Positions 7,816 through 15,619 of a stretch of 45,930 nt of DNA are shown one piece after another. Source of the stretch: Candidatus Doudnabacteria bacterium RIFCSPHIGHO2_02_FULL_43_13b (GTDB lineage Bacteria > Patescibacteriota > Doudnabacteria > UBA920 > O2-02-FULL-48-8); contig MFER01000016.1 of NCBI GenBank assembly GCA_001777655.1, forward strand, positions 1 to 45,930, in the 5' to 3' direction. Made by a program: the position numbers and the translations under genes. Positions within the stretch are counted from its first letter, which is position 1, and each line of letters starts with the position of its first letter. Under the pieces are notes generated by a model, which saw only the letters and a list, made by a program, of their open reading frames with translations, did not search any database and was not told the DNA's origin.

Positions 7816-7838
7816 AATACTTTAACGTATTATAAGTT
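7813..7838 (+). promoter_or_regulatory. Promoter plus duplicated candidate operator before rfbC
   Basis: TAAAAT (7813-7818) is followed by an exact copy of the 23-bp sequence found before the TrpR-like gene. It overlaps the end of that gene and lies 8 bp before the rfbC ATG. Confidence 0.6.
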
Positions 7839-7845
7839 CAGATTT

Positions 7846-8394
7846 ATGAGTCAGATCACTGAATTTAAAATTAAACAAACTGAAATCCCGGGCCTGTTAG
7901 AGATTGATATTAGTTTGATGGAAGACGAGCGCGGGTATTTTCAGGAAAAGTTTCAGAAAGAAAAGTTGGTCGCAGCCGGGTTTCCTGAAAGTTTCACGCC
8001 GGTTCAGCAAAGTGTTTCATACAATAAGGAAGTGGGCGTGACGCGGGGTTTTCACGCCGAGCCTTGGGAAAAATATATCGCGGTAATTACCGGTAAAGCT
8101 TTCGGCGCTTATCTCGACCTGCGACCTGGCCAAAATTTCGGGAAAATTGTGACAATAGAGCTTAATCCGACTAAGGCCGTTTTTCTGCCCCGTGGAGTAG
8201 CCAATGCCTTTCAAACATTGACTCCAGACGTATATTATTCCTATTTGATCAATGCTCACTGGTCTTCTCAAGCCAAATATCAATCCGTGAATTTGAAAGA
8301 TCCGGAGATTCATATTGATTGGCCGATAAATTTGGCAGAAGCAATTATTTCTGAAAAGGATTTAAACAATCCCTTCTTGAAAGATTTCCGATGA
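7846..8394 (+). CDS. rfbC: dTDP-4-dehydrorhamnose 3,5-epimerase-like protein
   Basis: The 182-aa cupin-fold protein has the RmlC landmarks DERGYFQEKF, GVTRGFHAEPWEKY with the catalytic His, and AYLDLRPG. RmlC epimerises C3 and C5 of dTDP-4-keto-6-deoxyglucose. The segment after the His (AEPWEKY) differs from the common HYQ form, so a variant epimerase is possible, but the location between rfbB and rfbD supports the rhamnose role. Its stop overlaps rfbD as ATGA. Confidence 0.88.
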   Translation: MSQITEFKIKQTEIPGLLEIDISLMEDERGYFQEKFQKEKLVAAGFPESFTPVQQSVSYNKEVGVTRGFHAEPWEKYIAVITGKAFGAYLDLRPGQNFGKIVTIELNPTKAVFLPRGVANAFQTLTPDVYYSYLINAHWSSQAKYQSVNLKDPEIHIDWPINLAEAIISEKDLNNPFLKDFR

Positions 8395-9218
8395 AAATTT
8401 TAATTTTAGGAGCCAAAGGCAGTCTAGGGCAGACGTTTGTGGATCTTTATTCCGACCATGAAGTTTCGGCATGGGATCGGCAGGAGTTGGATATTACGGA
8501 TGAAAATCTTGCTCATGACCATATTACTGAGCTGGCTCCGAAGCTGATTATAAACTGCGCGGGTTATAATAATGTCGATCAAGCCGAAGATGAACGCGAG
8601 GCGGCGGATTCGATTAACGGTTACGCTGTCGGGTTTATCGCCAGAGCGGCGGATGAAATTGGCGCAATTTTAGTTTCTTATTCCACCGGCCAGGTATTCG
8701 ACGGCGGTAATGCTTCCGGCTATAATGAGGATGATGAGACCCGGCCAGTTAATGCTTATGGCAAATCCAAGCTTCTAGGAGAAATGGAGCTTCAGGAAAA
8801 AGCAGAGAAATATTATCTCATTCGGACTTGTTGGTTATATGGCCAGCCAGCTGCCGGAAAGAAAAGCTTCACGGATATCATGCTCGATTTGGCGGCTGGG
8901 CATCAGCCAATCAATGCCGTCACAGACGAGTTTGGCAAACCGACCTTTGTCGTCGATTTAGCTCAAGCCACTCGCGCATTGATTGAGGAGCGGAAACCAT
9001 TCGGCATATATCATTTGACGAATTCCGGGGTCGCGAGCCGCTATGATTGGGCGAAAGAAATTTTTGCGATCAAAAAAATGAAAGTGAATTTACAAGCCAT
9101 GGACGCCAGTTTTTTTGAACGAAAAGCCAAGCGGCCGAAATACGAAGTATTAAATAACACGAAATTTATCGAGCTGAGGCCTTGGACCGAAGCTTTGAAA
9201 GAATATTTAAATACATGA
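8391..9218 (+). CDS. rfbD: dTDP-4-dehydrorhamnose reductase
   Basis: The 275-aa SDR protein has an N-terminal nucleotide-binding GAKGSLGQ, the early INCAGYNNVDQAE typical of RmlD, and the catalytic YGKSK. It reduces dTDP-4-keto-L-rhamnose to dTDP-L-rhamnose with NAD(P)H. It starts inside the rfbC stop (ATGA). Its own stop TGA lies at the outer edge of the second GxxExxY unit, which separates it from rfbA. Confidence 0.92.
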   Translation: MKILILGAKGSLGQTFVDLYSDHEVSAWDRQELDITDENLAHDHITELAPKLIINCAGYNNVDQAEDEREAADSINGYAVGFIARAADEIGAILVSYSTGQVFDGGNASGYNEDDETRPVNAYGKSKLLGEMELQEKAEKYYLIRTCWLYGQPAAGKKSFTDIMLDLAAGHQPINAVTDEFGKPTFVVDLAQATRALIEERKPFGIYHLTNSGVASRYDWAKEIFAIKKMKVNLQAMDASFFERKAKRPKYEVLNNTKFIELRPWTEALKEYLNT

Positions 9219-9695
9219 TGCTAATCTGCGAATGATATGCCAATCTACGAATTGCTAATATGGAACCCTCGAATTTAGTTTATCCCAAAGAATCATATAG
9301 AGTTACCGGGGTATTATATGCAACTCATAACGAACTAGGTCGATTTTGTAACGAAAAGCAATACTGTGATCGAGTTGAGCAGATTTTTAAAGAGCTAGGT
9401 ATTAAATACGAACGAGAAAAGATTTTACCACCAAGTTTTGAAGCAGAATTACCAGGACGGAATAAAATTGATTTTATTGTGGAAGGTAAAATTATATTAG
9501 AATGCAAGGCGAAAAGAGTATTAACCCGAGAAGATTACTATCAGGCTAAACGTTATTTAAGATCGTACAATAAGAAACTTGCATTATTAGTTAACTTCCG
9601 AGATAAATATATTAGACCGAAAAGAATTTTGAATTCATTAGTGAAAGAAGATTAGCAATTCGCACAATTGGCATTAATTAGCAAATTCGCATCAT
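9215..9695 (+). mobile_element. Inverted-repeat-bounded GxxExxY unit (unit 2)
   Basis: Arms 9215-9259 (45 bp) and 9650-9695 (46 bp) are strong imperfect inverted repeats. Both open with ATGATGC and close with GCGAATTGCTAAT or ACGAATTGCTAAT when read inward. The left arm contains the rfbD stop at its outer edge, and the right arm contains the GxxExxY stop. The unit splits rfbD from rfbA. It repeats the design of 1648-2110 with different arm sequences. Confidence 0.65.
9260..9655 (+). CDS. GxxExxY protein (PD-(D/E)XK nuclease-like fold)
   Basis: This 131-aa protein aligns with the gene at 1680. The motif appears as GRFCNEKQY, slightly altered from GxxExxY. The nuclease-like core follows: KIDFIVEGKIILECKA (Asp, then E-x-K) and YYQAKRYLRSYNKKLALLVNF. 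The family's function is unknown. The ATG immediately follows the left inverted arm and the stop lies within the right arm. Its presence inside a metabolic operon argues for insertion rather than a pathway role. Confidence 0.8.
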   Translation: MEPSNLVYPKESYRVTGVLYATHNELGRFCNEKQYCDRVEQIFKELGIKYEREKILPPSFEAELPGRNKIDFIVEGKIILECKAKRVLTREDYYQAKRYLRSYNKKLALLVNFRDKYIRPKRILNSLVKED

Positions 9696-9699
9696 ACTT

Positions 9700-10458
9700 A
9701 TGAAAGGCATAATTTTAGCCGGCGGGCTAGGAACCAGACTATATCCACTCACTCATGCGACGAATAAACATTTGTTGCCGGTGTTCGACAAGCCTATGAT
9801 TTATTATCCGATCAGAACCTTGGTTCGGGCTGGGATTCGGGACATTATGGTTGTTGTTTCTGGGCCTCATTCCGGCGACTTTATCCGGGTCCTGAAAAAC
9901 GGCAAGGAATTTGGGATCAAACATTTGGAATACGCTTATCAGGACGCGCCAGACGGCGGGATTGCTGACGCGCTGGTAAAAGCCGAAAGCTTTGCTGATA
10001 ATCAACCCGTCACCGTGATCTTGGGCGATAATTGCACGGATGCGAATATCGGCAAGGAAGTCCGAAGTTTTAAGGGTGGTGCCTTGGTTTTTTTGAAGAA
10101 AGTTGATGATCCTAATCGATTCGGGATTGCAGAGTTTGACAAAAAAGACTCGAGCAAGGTTATCGGCATCGTGGAAAAACCCAAAAAACCGAAAAGTAAT
10201 TTTGCTCAGACCGGGGTTTATATTTATGATAATAAAGTATTTAATTATATAAAAAAAATTAAACCCTCGGCTCGAGGCCAGTTAGAAATCACTGATTTAA
10301 ATAATATCTATATCAATGCGAAGAAATTTAATTGGGCCGAACTGAAAGGATTTTGGTCTGATGCGGGAACTTTCGAGAGCCTTTATAAAACCAGTGTTTA
10401 TTGGGCGAGAAAAATTTTGGGTAAACGAAACGAACGGAATTTAACCAGATTTGACTAG
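9700..10458 (+). CDS. rfbA: Glucose-1-phosphate thymidylyltransferase-like nucleotidyltransferase
   Basis: The 252-aa protein begins with the nucleotidyltransferase signature GGLGTRLYPLT followed by NKHLLPVFDKPMIYYP. It has LGDNCTD where RmlA binds metal, and IVEKPKKP. The enzyme makes dTDP-glucose from dTTP and glucose-1-phosphate, the first step of the pathway. It is shorter than typical RmlA (about 290 aa) and lacks the usual C-terminal extension, as in some archaeal and CPR forms. Confidence 0.88.
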   Translation: MKGIILAGGLGTRLYPLTHATNKHLLPVFDKPMIYYPIRTLVRAGIRDIMVVVSGPHSGDFIRVLKNGKEFGIKHLEYAYQDAPDGGIADALVKAESFADNQPVTVILGDNCTDANIGKEVRSFKGGALVFLKKVDDPNRFGIAEFDKKDSSKVIGIVEKPKKPKSNFAQTGVYIYDNKVFNYIKKIKPSARGQLEITDLNNIYINAKKFNWAELKGFWSDAGTFESLYKTSVYWARKILGKRNERNLTRFD

Positions 10459-10459
10459 C

Positions 10460-11374
10460 ATGCGCAATTTATTTAACGAGCGGACCCATAAATATATCTC
10501 AATCTTAATCGTGACCTTCGGAGCTTTTTTCGGCTTTGAGGCGGTCAGTTATGCTATCGGGATTTATCAGCTGAATTCCAGTCTTTATCTTTCTTTGTAT
10601 ATCTACGCCTTTCATATTTTTTGGTTGACTTTTCTGTTTGATTTGCATTTTAAGAAGCGCGGAGTGCTAGCTATCGCCCGTTTAAACCACCAGGGTCTGA
10701 AAATGTTTTGGGAAGCGTTTAAAGACCGGATCGCCCACGTCCGGAAATGGGAATACTTCCGGCATTATCAAAACTACCTTGTCCTCCCCGGCGTACTTTA
10801 TTGGGGAGTCGTGGTTTTGTTGTTTTTAAATCCATTTAAATACGGATTGAAACAGATGATAATTCTTTCTGGTACATTTGCTATGAGTGTGGCTTATTGG
10901 TATATGAAAGAGCATATCAGCCGGCAATTAGAACACCAGGCCTCTTGGATTAAAGTTTTGGCCATGGTTAAGTTGTTCGCCGCATTTTTGATTTACTCCG
11001 CCCTTTTAGGCGTGACTCTGCGATATGGATTTGAAGCCTGGTTTTTGGTCGCCGCCACATTGACTATTACTTTTCTGTTGGTTTATCAAGCGTTATTCCA
11101 ACATCGCCTGTTAACCTTTGATACTTTTTTATGGGTTGTTATAATCGCCTTTGTGGTCGGGCTGGTGTCGATTTGGGTTTACTCGCACTGGAATACCCAG
11201 TACTTTACGGGAGGATTAGTCATGCTGGCGGTTTACAATACTCTCTGGGGATTGCTTCATCATTATCTTGAACATACTTTAAGTAGGAAAATTGTTTTCG
11301 AATATTTACTAATGATGATTTTTATCATTTCTTTTCTTCTTGCTTCACACAACTTCAATCAAAAAGTAATTTAA
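10460..11374 (+). CDS. Polytopic membrane protein of unknown function
   Basis: About 304 aa with eight or more hydrophobic segments and a basic, aromatic loop (FKDRIAHVRKWEYFRHYQNY). I prefer ATG 10460, two bases after the rfbA stop, over the TTG at 10451 used by the ORF track. No catalytic motif is visible and I do not recognise the family. It closes the rhamnose operon before a strong terminator, so a role in surface glycan assembly is possible but unproven. Confidence 0.7.
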   Translation: MRNLFNERTHKYISILIVTFGAFFGFEAVSYAIGIYQLNSSLYLSLYIYAFHIFWLTFLFDLHFKKRGVLAIARLNHQGLKMFWEAFKDRIAHVRKWEYFRHYQNYLVLPGVLYWGVVVLLFLNPFKYGLKQMIILSGTFAMSVAYWYMKEHISRQLEHQASWIKVLAMVKLFAAFLIYSALLGVTLRYGFEAWFLVAATLTITFLLVYQALFQHRLLTFDTFLWVVIIAFVVGLVSIWVYSHWNTQYFTGGLVMLAVYNTLWGLLHHYLEHTLSRKIVFEYLLMMIFIISFLLASHNFNQKVI

Positions 11375-11400
11375 AAAGCCCCAGGCCCGGGGCTTTTTTT
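11373..11400. terminator. Bidirectional Rho-independent terminator
   Basis: AAAAAGCCCC and GGGGCTTTTTTT form a GC-rich hairpin with A and T runs on both sides. It lies between the + strand membrane-protein gene and the - strand CAP gene and can serve both. Confidence 0.92.
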
Positions 11401-11413
11401 AAATGCGCAGAAT

Positions 11414-12604
11414 TTACCAATTAGTAAACAGCGCCACTGCGGCGATTAGGAGAAAAAGTAAAATATGCGTGTGGGAATGAATGCCTGGTCGTTGAATTTT
11501 AGCGCGATGAATGATCAGGGCGTCGATAATTAGAAAACCCATGTAGATTGCCGCGAATATACCAAACAATAATCGCAGGATTTTAATCACACCTGCTTCG
11601 TTGCTCGCAACCTCAGTCGGAATCGTTTTTGAGGTTTCGTCTTCTAGACCTGAAACGCCCGGGGAAGATATGTTAACAGGGAATTCCGAAAAAGTTTTTG
11701 CGCCGTCTTGGTCTCGGGCCTCGACAACCAGGGCCTGATTTTCCAAGTTTTCGCCCGGATTAAAAGTAAATGTTCCCAAATATTGCCCATCAGTTTGGCT
11801 AGGCAGCAAAGTGATAGATTGAGCTTTAAGAGTTGCGGTAACTAGGGTTGGCTTGCCTTGAATTACGATATCGACCCCGATTTTAGTTTGATTCGAGGTA
11901 AAATCAGGTTGAATTTTTAAATCCTTAAATATTTTAATCTCAACTTTTGGTTGGGGTGGGGGAGGAGTTGGAGTTGGGATGGGCGTTGGTGTTGGCGTAG
12001 GTGTCGGCAGCGGTGGAGGCACTGGTTTAGGAGTAGGGGGAGGCGCTGGCGTTGTTTTTTTGTAAAGTGTTCCGAACAAACTGGTGATCAAAATTGCCTC
12101 CTGGTTGGGTTCATAGAGTCCGAAGAGGGAAGCCAACCCTTGATCCTCGAATTTTGTGTTGAGGATGTTGGTTCGGTGGGTGGGACTGTTCATCCACGCA
12201 TTAGTTACCGAATCGGCGTCAGTATAACCCATCGCCAAATTTTCGCCCAAAGTTAAGTAAGGCGTAAATCCGGCCGCTTCAATCCGAACCCAGACATAAT
12301 TGCCATCTGGATCAATGTGGGCAAAATAGCTTCGGTCGAGCATATCTTGGGATTTACCGTTGGCCGCGCTAACCAGTTTCGAGTTGGTGGCTAGGCCGGC
12401 AATAAATCGTTGAGTCCGTTCAAAGTTGATTTTATTCATCAGATCAGTTGGATCGATGCTGGGGGCGGCGATGGTGAAGGTATTGGGTAGCAAAAAGCGA
12501 ATTCCCCAGATCACGACACAAAAAACCGCCAAAGCTTGCGGAGTCAGCAGCCAGGGCTTATAGTCATTATATTCAGTGGGAATTAGGTAATGTTTGAGTT
12601 TCAA
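11414..12604 (-). CDS. CAP (SCP/PR1) domain surface protein with Pro/Thr linker
   Basis: The protein has an N-terminal membrane segment, a CAP domain with the expected YFAHIDPDG, GENLAMG and SPTHRTNIL boxes, a long Pro/Thr-rich spacer, an Ig-like region and a C-terminal membrane segment. CAP domains are extracellular; their activity varies. The ORF track starts at TTG 12643, but a promoter (TTGTCA, 18 bp, TATAAT) lies inside that extension, so I prefer TTG 12604, nine bases after the -10. It would be near-leaderless and about 396 aa. It is one of only a few - strand genes here. Confidence 0.8.
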   Translation of the reverse strand: MKLKHYLIPTEYNDYKPWLLTPQALAVFCVVIWGIRFLLPNTFTIAAPSIDPTDLMNKINFERTQRFIAGLATNSKLVSAANGKSQDMLDRSYFAHIDPDGNYVWVRIEAAGFTPYLTLGENLAMGYTDADSVTNAWMNSPTHRTNILNTKFEDQGLASLFGLYEPNQEAILITSLFGTLYKKTTPAPPPTPKPVPPPLPTPTPTPTPIPTPTPPPPQPKVEIKIFKDLKIQPDFTSNQTKIGVDIVIQGKPTLVTATLKAQSITLLPSQTDGQYLGTFTFNPGENLENQALVVEARDQDGAKTFSEFPVNISSPGVSGLEDETSKTIPTEVASNEAGVIKILRLLFGIFAAIYMGFLIIDALIIHRAKIQRPGIHSHTHILLFLLIAAVALFTNW

Positions 12605-12613
12605 GGCAATTAA

Positions 12614-12643
12614 ATTATAGCCTATCGCAAGAAGTATTGACAA
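12614..12643 (-). promoter_or_regulatory. Promoter of the CAP-domain gene
   Basis: On the - strand TTGTCA (12638-12643) and TATAAT (12614-12619) are separated by 18 bp, close to consensus. It argues for translation starting at 12604. Confidence 0.7.
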
Positions 12644-12696
12644 ATTTTCGAATTTGTGTTAATATTATCTGTTTTGATTAAACAGTCATAAATTTT

Positions 12697-13806
12697 ATGC
12701 CCAGTAGTGAATACGCTTCTGAAATTCATCGGTTACTGAAAATTCCTGATCCCGGCTCTCAAAACGCAGGATTGCCGGAAGATTTGCCTGTAGCCGAAAC
12801 ACATTCAAAAGAAGAACTCCCGAAAATTGAGCAACCGGCCCATCATTTGGAATTTGTGCCGGAGAAAGTCCGAACGCTGAAGTTTCGGGGCTTGATTATT
12901 TACCCTACGATTTTTATCGTCGCGTTTATCATTTTCTACGCGGCATTAAATTTTTCGTCTCTAGTATCGCAGGTCGAAGGTTTTTTTATGAAACCGCAAG
13001 AAGAGGTGGTACTGGGTGATCAATTAGTTCCTTACTATCAATGGATTAGCGGTTATTATTTTTCCGTCGGCGACAGTAAATTATTGGAACCAAATAACGA
13101 TATAGACAAGGACGGTCTTTCCAACATGGATGAATTTATCATGCGGACTAATCCAATCGTTGCTGACTCAGACAGCGACGGCTATTCTGACGGAACGGAA
13201 ATTATCAATTATAAAAATCCATGGGGCAGCGGAAATATGAGTGAGACGCAAAAAAAATTGGCAGAAAATATTGATCTGAGTTTGATTAATAACCGCGTCA
13301 GCTTCAACACCTATGAGCAATCGCTGGCCGGTCAAGTTTTGGGCGCCAATACGTTTAATTATGATTTAGAAAAACCAGGCAAATTATCCATACCGCGATT
13401 ATCCACGCAAGTTCCTTTGGTCTGGTCCAAAGAGCCTGCTAATTTCGAAAACGATTTAACACAGGGAGTGGTGCATTATCCAGGCACCGCTCTGCCAGGA
13501 GAATTGGGGACGATTTACGTTTCCGGGCATTCGTCTGATTATATCTGGAAAAAGAATCCTTATCGGCAGGTATTCGCCAAACTAAATTATTTAAAACCCG
13601 GGGATGATATCTTCATTGAGCTCTTCGGAGTAGATGGTAAAACTTATAACTATCGCTACCAGGTTATGGCTACCAAAATATATGCACCAGATGATCAAAC
13701 CCAGTTTATCGACGGCTCGGGTAAAATTTTGAATCTTTCGACGTGCTGGCCGATCGGCACCCAGAAGGATCGGTTAGTGGTAACAGCAGTTCAAGTTGGG
13801 TTGTAA
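12697..13806 (+). CDS. Membrane-anchored sortase with calcium-binding-type repeats
   Basis: The 369-aa protein has one membrane segment (about 65-85), then acidic repeats DIDKDGLSNMDEF and DSDSDGYSDGTEI resembling thrombospondin-3/EF-type calcium sites (135-168). A sortase domain follows with H278 (SGHSS), C350 (LSTCWPIGT) and R359 (KDRL). Sortases cleave LPxTG-like signals and attach proteins to the wall. Two proteins with APxTG tails lie downstream (15620 and 19354) and are probable substrates. The Asp-rich insertion between anchor and enzyme is unusual. Confidence 0.9.
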   Translation: MPSSEYASEIHRLLKIPDPGSQNAGLPEDLPVAETHSKEELPKIEQPAHHLEFVPEKVRTLKFRGLIIYPTIFIVAFIIFYAALNFSSLVSQVEGFFMKPQEEVVLGDQLVPYYQWISGYYFSVGDSKLLEPNNDIDKDGLSNMDEFIMRTNPIVADSDSDGYSDGTEIINYKNPWGSGNMSETQKKLAENIDLSLINNRVSFNTYEQSLAGQVLGANTFNYDLEKPGKLSIPRLSTQVPLVWSKEPANFENDLTQGVVHYPGTALPGELGTIYVSGHSSDYIWKKNPYRQVFAKLNYLKPGDDIFIELFGVDGKTYNYRYQVMATKIYAPDDQTQFIDGSGKILNLSTCWPIGTQKDRLVVTAVQVGL

Positions 13807-13816
13807 ATAGTCGCTT

Positions 13817-13924
13817 GGCACAGTCAAAAAATTACCGGTTGTCCAAATGCTTACGCATTTGGCAACCTGCGTGCTCGTCCCGACATTAAGTCGGGACTGC
13901 GCAGGCTAATTTTTTGCCAGTGCC
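13817..13924. repeat. Cloverleaf-like palindromic element after the sortase gene
   Basis: An outer inverted repeat (13817-13834 with 13907-13924, 16 of 18 matches) encloses two hairpins: TGTCCAAATGC/GCATTTGGCAA, and a longer arm with CCTGCG/CGCAGG and TCCCGAC/GTCGGGA. The outer sequence TGGCAAAAAATT recurs at 34771-34782. Confidence 0.7.
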
Positions 13925-13925
13925 T

Positions 13926-13960
13926 CGCTTCAAAAAAGATTTTTGAAAAGCGGTTTTTTT
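13926..13960 (+). terminator. Rho-independent terminator of the sortase gene
   Basis: CGCTTCAAAAA pairs imperfectly with TTTTGAAAAGCG and is followed by seven T residues. Confidence 0.7.
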
Positions 13961-13974
13961 GAGTTAAGTAGGGT

Positions 13975-14010
13975 AAAAAAGAGGGCGGGAATTCTTGCGA
14001 ATTCCCGCCC
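13975..14010 (-). terminator. Terminator of the GC-rich collagen-like gene
   Basis: A perfect 12-bp stem GGGCGGGAATTC/GAATTCCCGCCC with a 4-nt loop is followed, on the - strand, by a T-rich run (AAAAAA on the + strand). It closes the GC-rich insert. Confidence 0.9.
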
Positions 14011-14036
14011 TTTAGTTTGGGGCGCCGCTTAAAAGC

Positions 14037-15314
14037 TTAGCGGCGACCGAAACGGTAGTTGAAGCCCATCGTGACAGCGGACAGATTCGTTCGCTCGTGC
14101 GCGGTGAACGTGTTGGGACGGGTCGAACTGATTCCCATCCAATCCAACGCCATCGTGCCATGCAGCCCTCCGACGAGCCGCACGTTGGCTTCCGCGCGGA
14201 AACCGTAGGAGCGCGCGTCTTCCTCAGGTCGGGTGACCTTTGGAAAGTCGATGCCTTGGTAGGTCTGGTGCGTCCACGCCTTACGGCGCAGAAACCCGAA
14301 TTCACCAATGGCACTGACCTCGACGCGGCCGTTGCCAGTCTGACCTCTCGCCTCCACACCGACGATTGGCCCTGCGTAGGACCGCTCAGCGTCAGTGTTG
14401 GCTCCCTGGGCGACATATTCTTCGCACAGACACAGTCGAGACCAGCCGCCGTAGCCGCCGATGGTGAGGTCTCCCAGTGAGCGTTGATAGCCGAGCTTCA
14501 CTTTCAGCAGTTCATCGCGGCTATCGTCACTGTCACGATCCTTGTCGACCCAGTTGCCAGTGATGTCCTGGAACTCCATGCCTAAGGTTGAGCCCAGGGC
14601 ATTGGACGAGACGGATCCGAACACGCCGCTGCCTGCTCGCTCGACTCGAAGGATCGGCACCACAGCTCGGAAACTGTGCTTTTGGGGCACATCTCCGGAG
14701 TTGGGTACCGGTTCCGTATAGTCGGAGCGAACGTTTCCCATCGTGACGCCAACGCCGAACGAAATCGCGAACCCACGGCCGACTTTCTTTGTCGTCCGTG
14801 TGACGGGTGCGGGAGGCGGAGGCGGGAGAGCGACGATTGCATCAGTACCCTTTGGTCCCTGCGGACCCACGGGGCCTCGTGGACCTTGAGGTCCTTGCGG
14901 ACCAGTCGGCCCTTGCGGTCCTGGCGGACCAGGGAGGGGTTTCAGTGTTGGGAATGCAACGATCTGAAACGAATCGTTGTTGCATGCCGTCATTCGTAGC
15001 GGCAATCCGGTGCCACGGTCGTAGACGAACTCTCGCCCCTTTTCGACCTTCACGAAGCCGCGCTTGCCTTCACGGTCCGGGAGGACCATATCGACGCAGC
15101 TGTCCGAGGGGAGACCACGGACGACTTCGTTGGCGGCGAGAACGCGAGTTTTGATGACACTGGGGTAGTAGAACGGCGCGTCGACGGACGCCAGACATTC
15201 CGTGCTGGTCTTCCAATGGTCGACCAGTGTCGGTGTCTGTGCCGTCGGGCTGCTGGCGCCAAGTCCAACGAGGAGTACGAACACTCCTACGAACACTCCG
15301 ATGATATTGCGCAT
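14037..15314 (-). CDS. Secreted protein with collagen-like repeats and a beta-barrel-like C-terminus
   Basis: The 425-aa protein has a signal peptide (about 1-25), an N-terminal domain of unknown type, GPxGPx collagen-like triplets (about 128-156), a proline run and a C-terminal region of alternating beta-strands ending FNYRFGRR. An aromatic final strand is typical of outer-membrane barrels, which CPR cells are not known to have, so the host context is puzzling. A strong SD (AAAGGAGGGG) precedes the ATG. The gene is GC-rich, in opposite orientation to its neighbours, and has its own promoter and terminator. Horizontal origin is likely; a phage appendage protein is an alternative. Confidence 0.75.
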   Translation of the reverse strand: MRNIIGVFVGVFVLLVGLGASSPTAQTPTLVDHWKTSTECLASVDAPFYYPSVIKTRVLAANEVVRGLPSDSCVDMVLPDREGKRGFVKVEKGREFVYDRGTGLPLRMTACNNDSFQIVAFPTLKPLPGPPGPQGPTGPQGPQGPRGPVGPQGPKGTDAIVALPPPPPAPVTRTTKKVGRGFAISFGVGVTMGNVRSDYTEPVPNSGDVPQKHSFRAVVPILRVERAGSGVFGSVSSNALGSTLGMEFQDITGNWVDKDRDSDDSRDELLKVKLGYQRSLGDLTIGGYGGWSRLCLCEEYVAQGANTDAERSYAGPIVGVEARGQTGNGRVEVSAIGEFGFLRRKAWTHQTYQGIDFPKVTRPEEDARSYGFRAEANVRLVGGLHGTMALDWMGISSTRPNTFTAHERTNLSAVTMGFNYRFGRR

Positions 15315-15423
15315 TGTATTTACCCCTCCTTTGGGGCGCCAGTCTAGCTGGCTGATCGATCGAAAGAACGAAAGTGGTTGTGTCCTGCCCCTGATTGCCC
15401 CGAAAGGGACAGGGTAGAACTGT

Positions 15424-15454
15424 ATATTATTCTCCTTTTCAACGATTTTGTCAA
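15424..15454 (-). promoter_or_regulatory. Promoter of the collagen-like gene
   Basis: On the - strand a consensus TTGACA (15449-15454) is followed by AATAAT at 17 bp or TAATAT at 19 bp. The leader to the ATG is about 110 nt. Confidence 0.7.
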
Positions 15455-15482
15455 TAGCTCGTTAACAGTGGCGCTACCACTA

Positions 15483-15511
15483 TTGACAAAACCACTCATC
15501 TTTGCTAAACT
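15483..15511 (+). promoter_or_regulatory. Promoter of the large surface protein
   Basis: TTGACA (15483-15488), a 17-bp spacer and TAAACT (15506-15511). Together with the opposing promoter it forms a 40-bp inverted arrangement with arms TGTCAATAG/CTATTGACA. Confidence 0.7.
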
Positions 15512-15619
15512 ACGGTGTTCATGTAATTTTTGTATTAATGGCTCGTTTTATATTCAAACGAAAGCGGCAGCATAATTTGGGTAAATTAATAATTAAGATT
15601 TAGGAAGTAGAATAGGTTT

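Larger units (their letters stand above)
15315..15619. other. Divergent promoter region between the GC-rich gene and the large surface protein
   Basis: This 305-bp gene-free stretch holds the leader of the - strand collagen-like gene, the two divergent promoters described separately, and about 108 bp of AT-rich leader before the + strand gene. A small hairpin AGTGG/CCACT lies between the two -35 boxes. I see no RNA gene or further ORF. Confidence 0.6.

Noticed and set aside
11951-12256. Trp/Arg-rich ORF on the + strand
   Set aside because: It is the antisense shadow of the Pro/Thr linker and CAP domain of the - strand gene.
14097-15154. Several + strand ORFs within the GC-rich insert
   Set aside because: They are shadow frames of the collagen-like gene, which alone has a promoter, SD, signal peptide and terminator.
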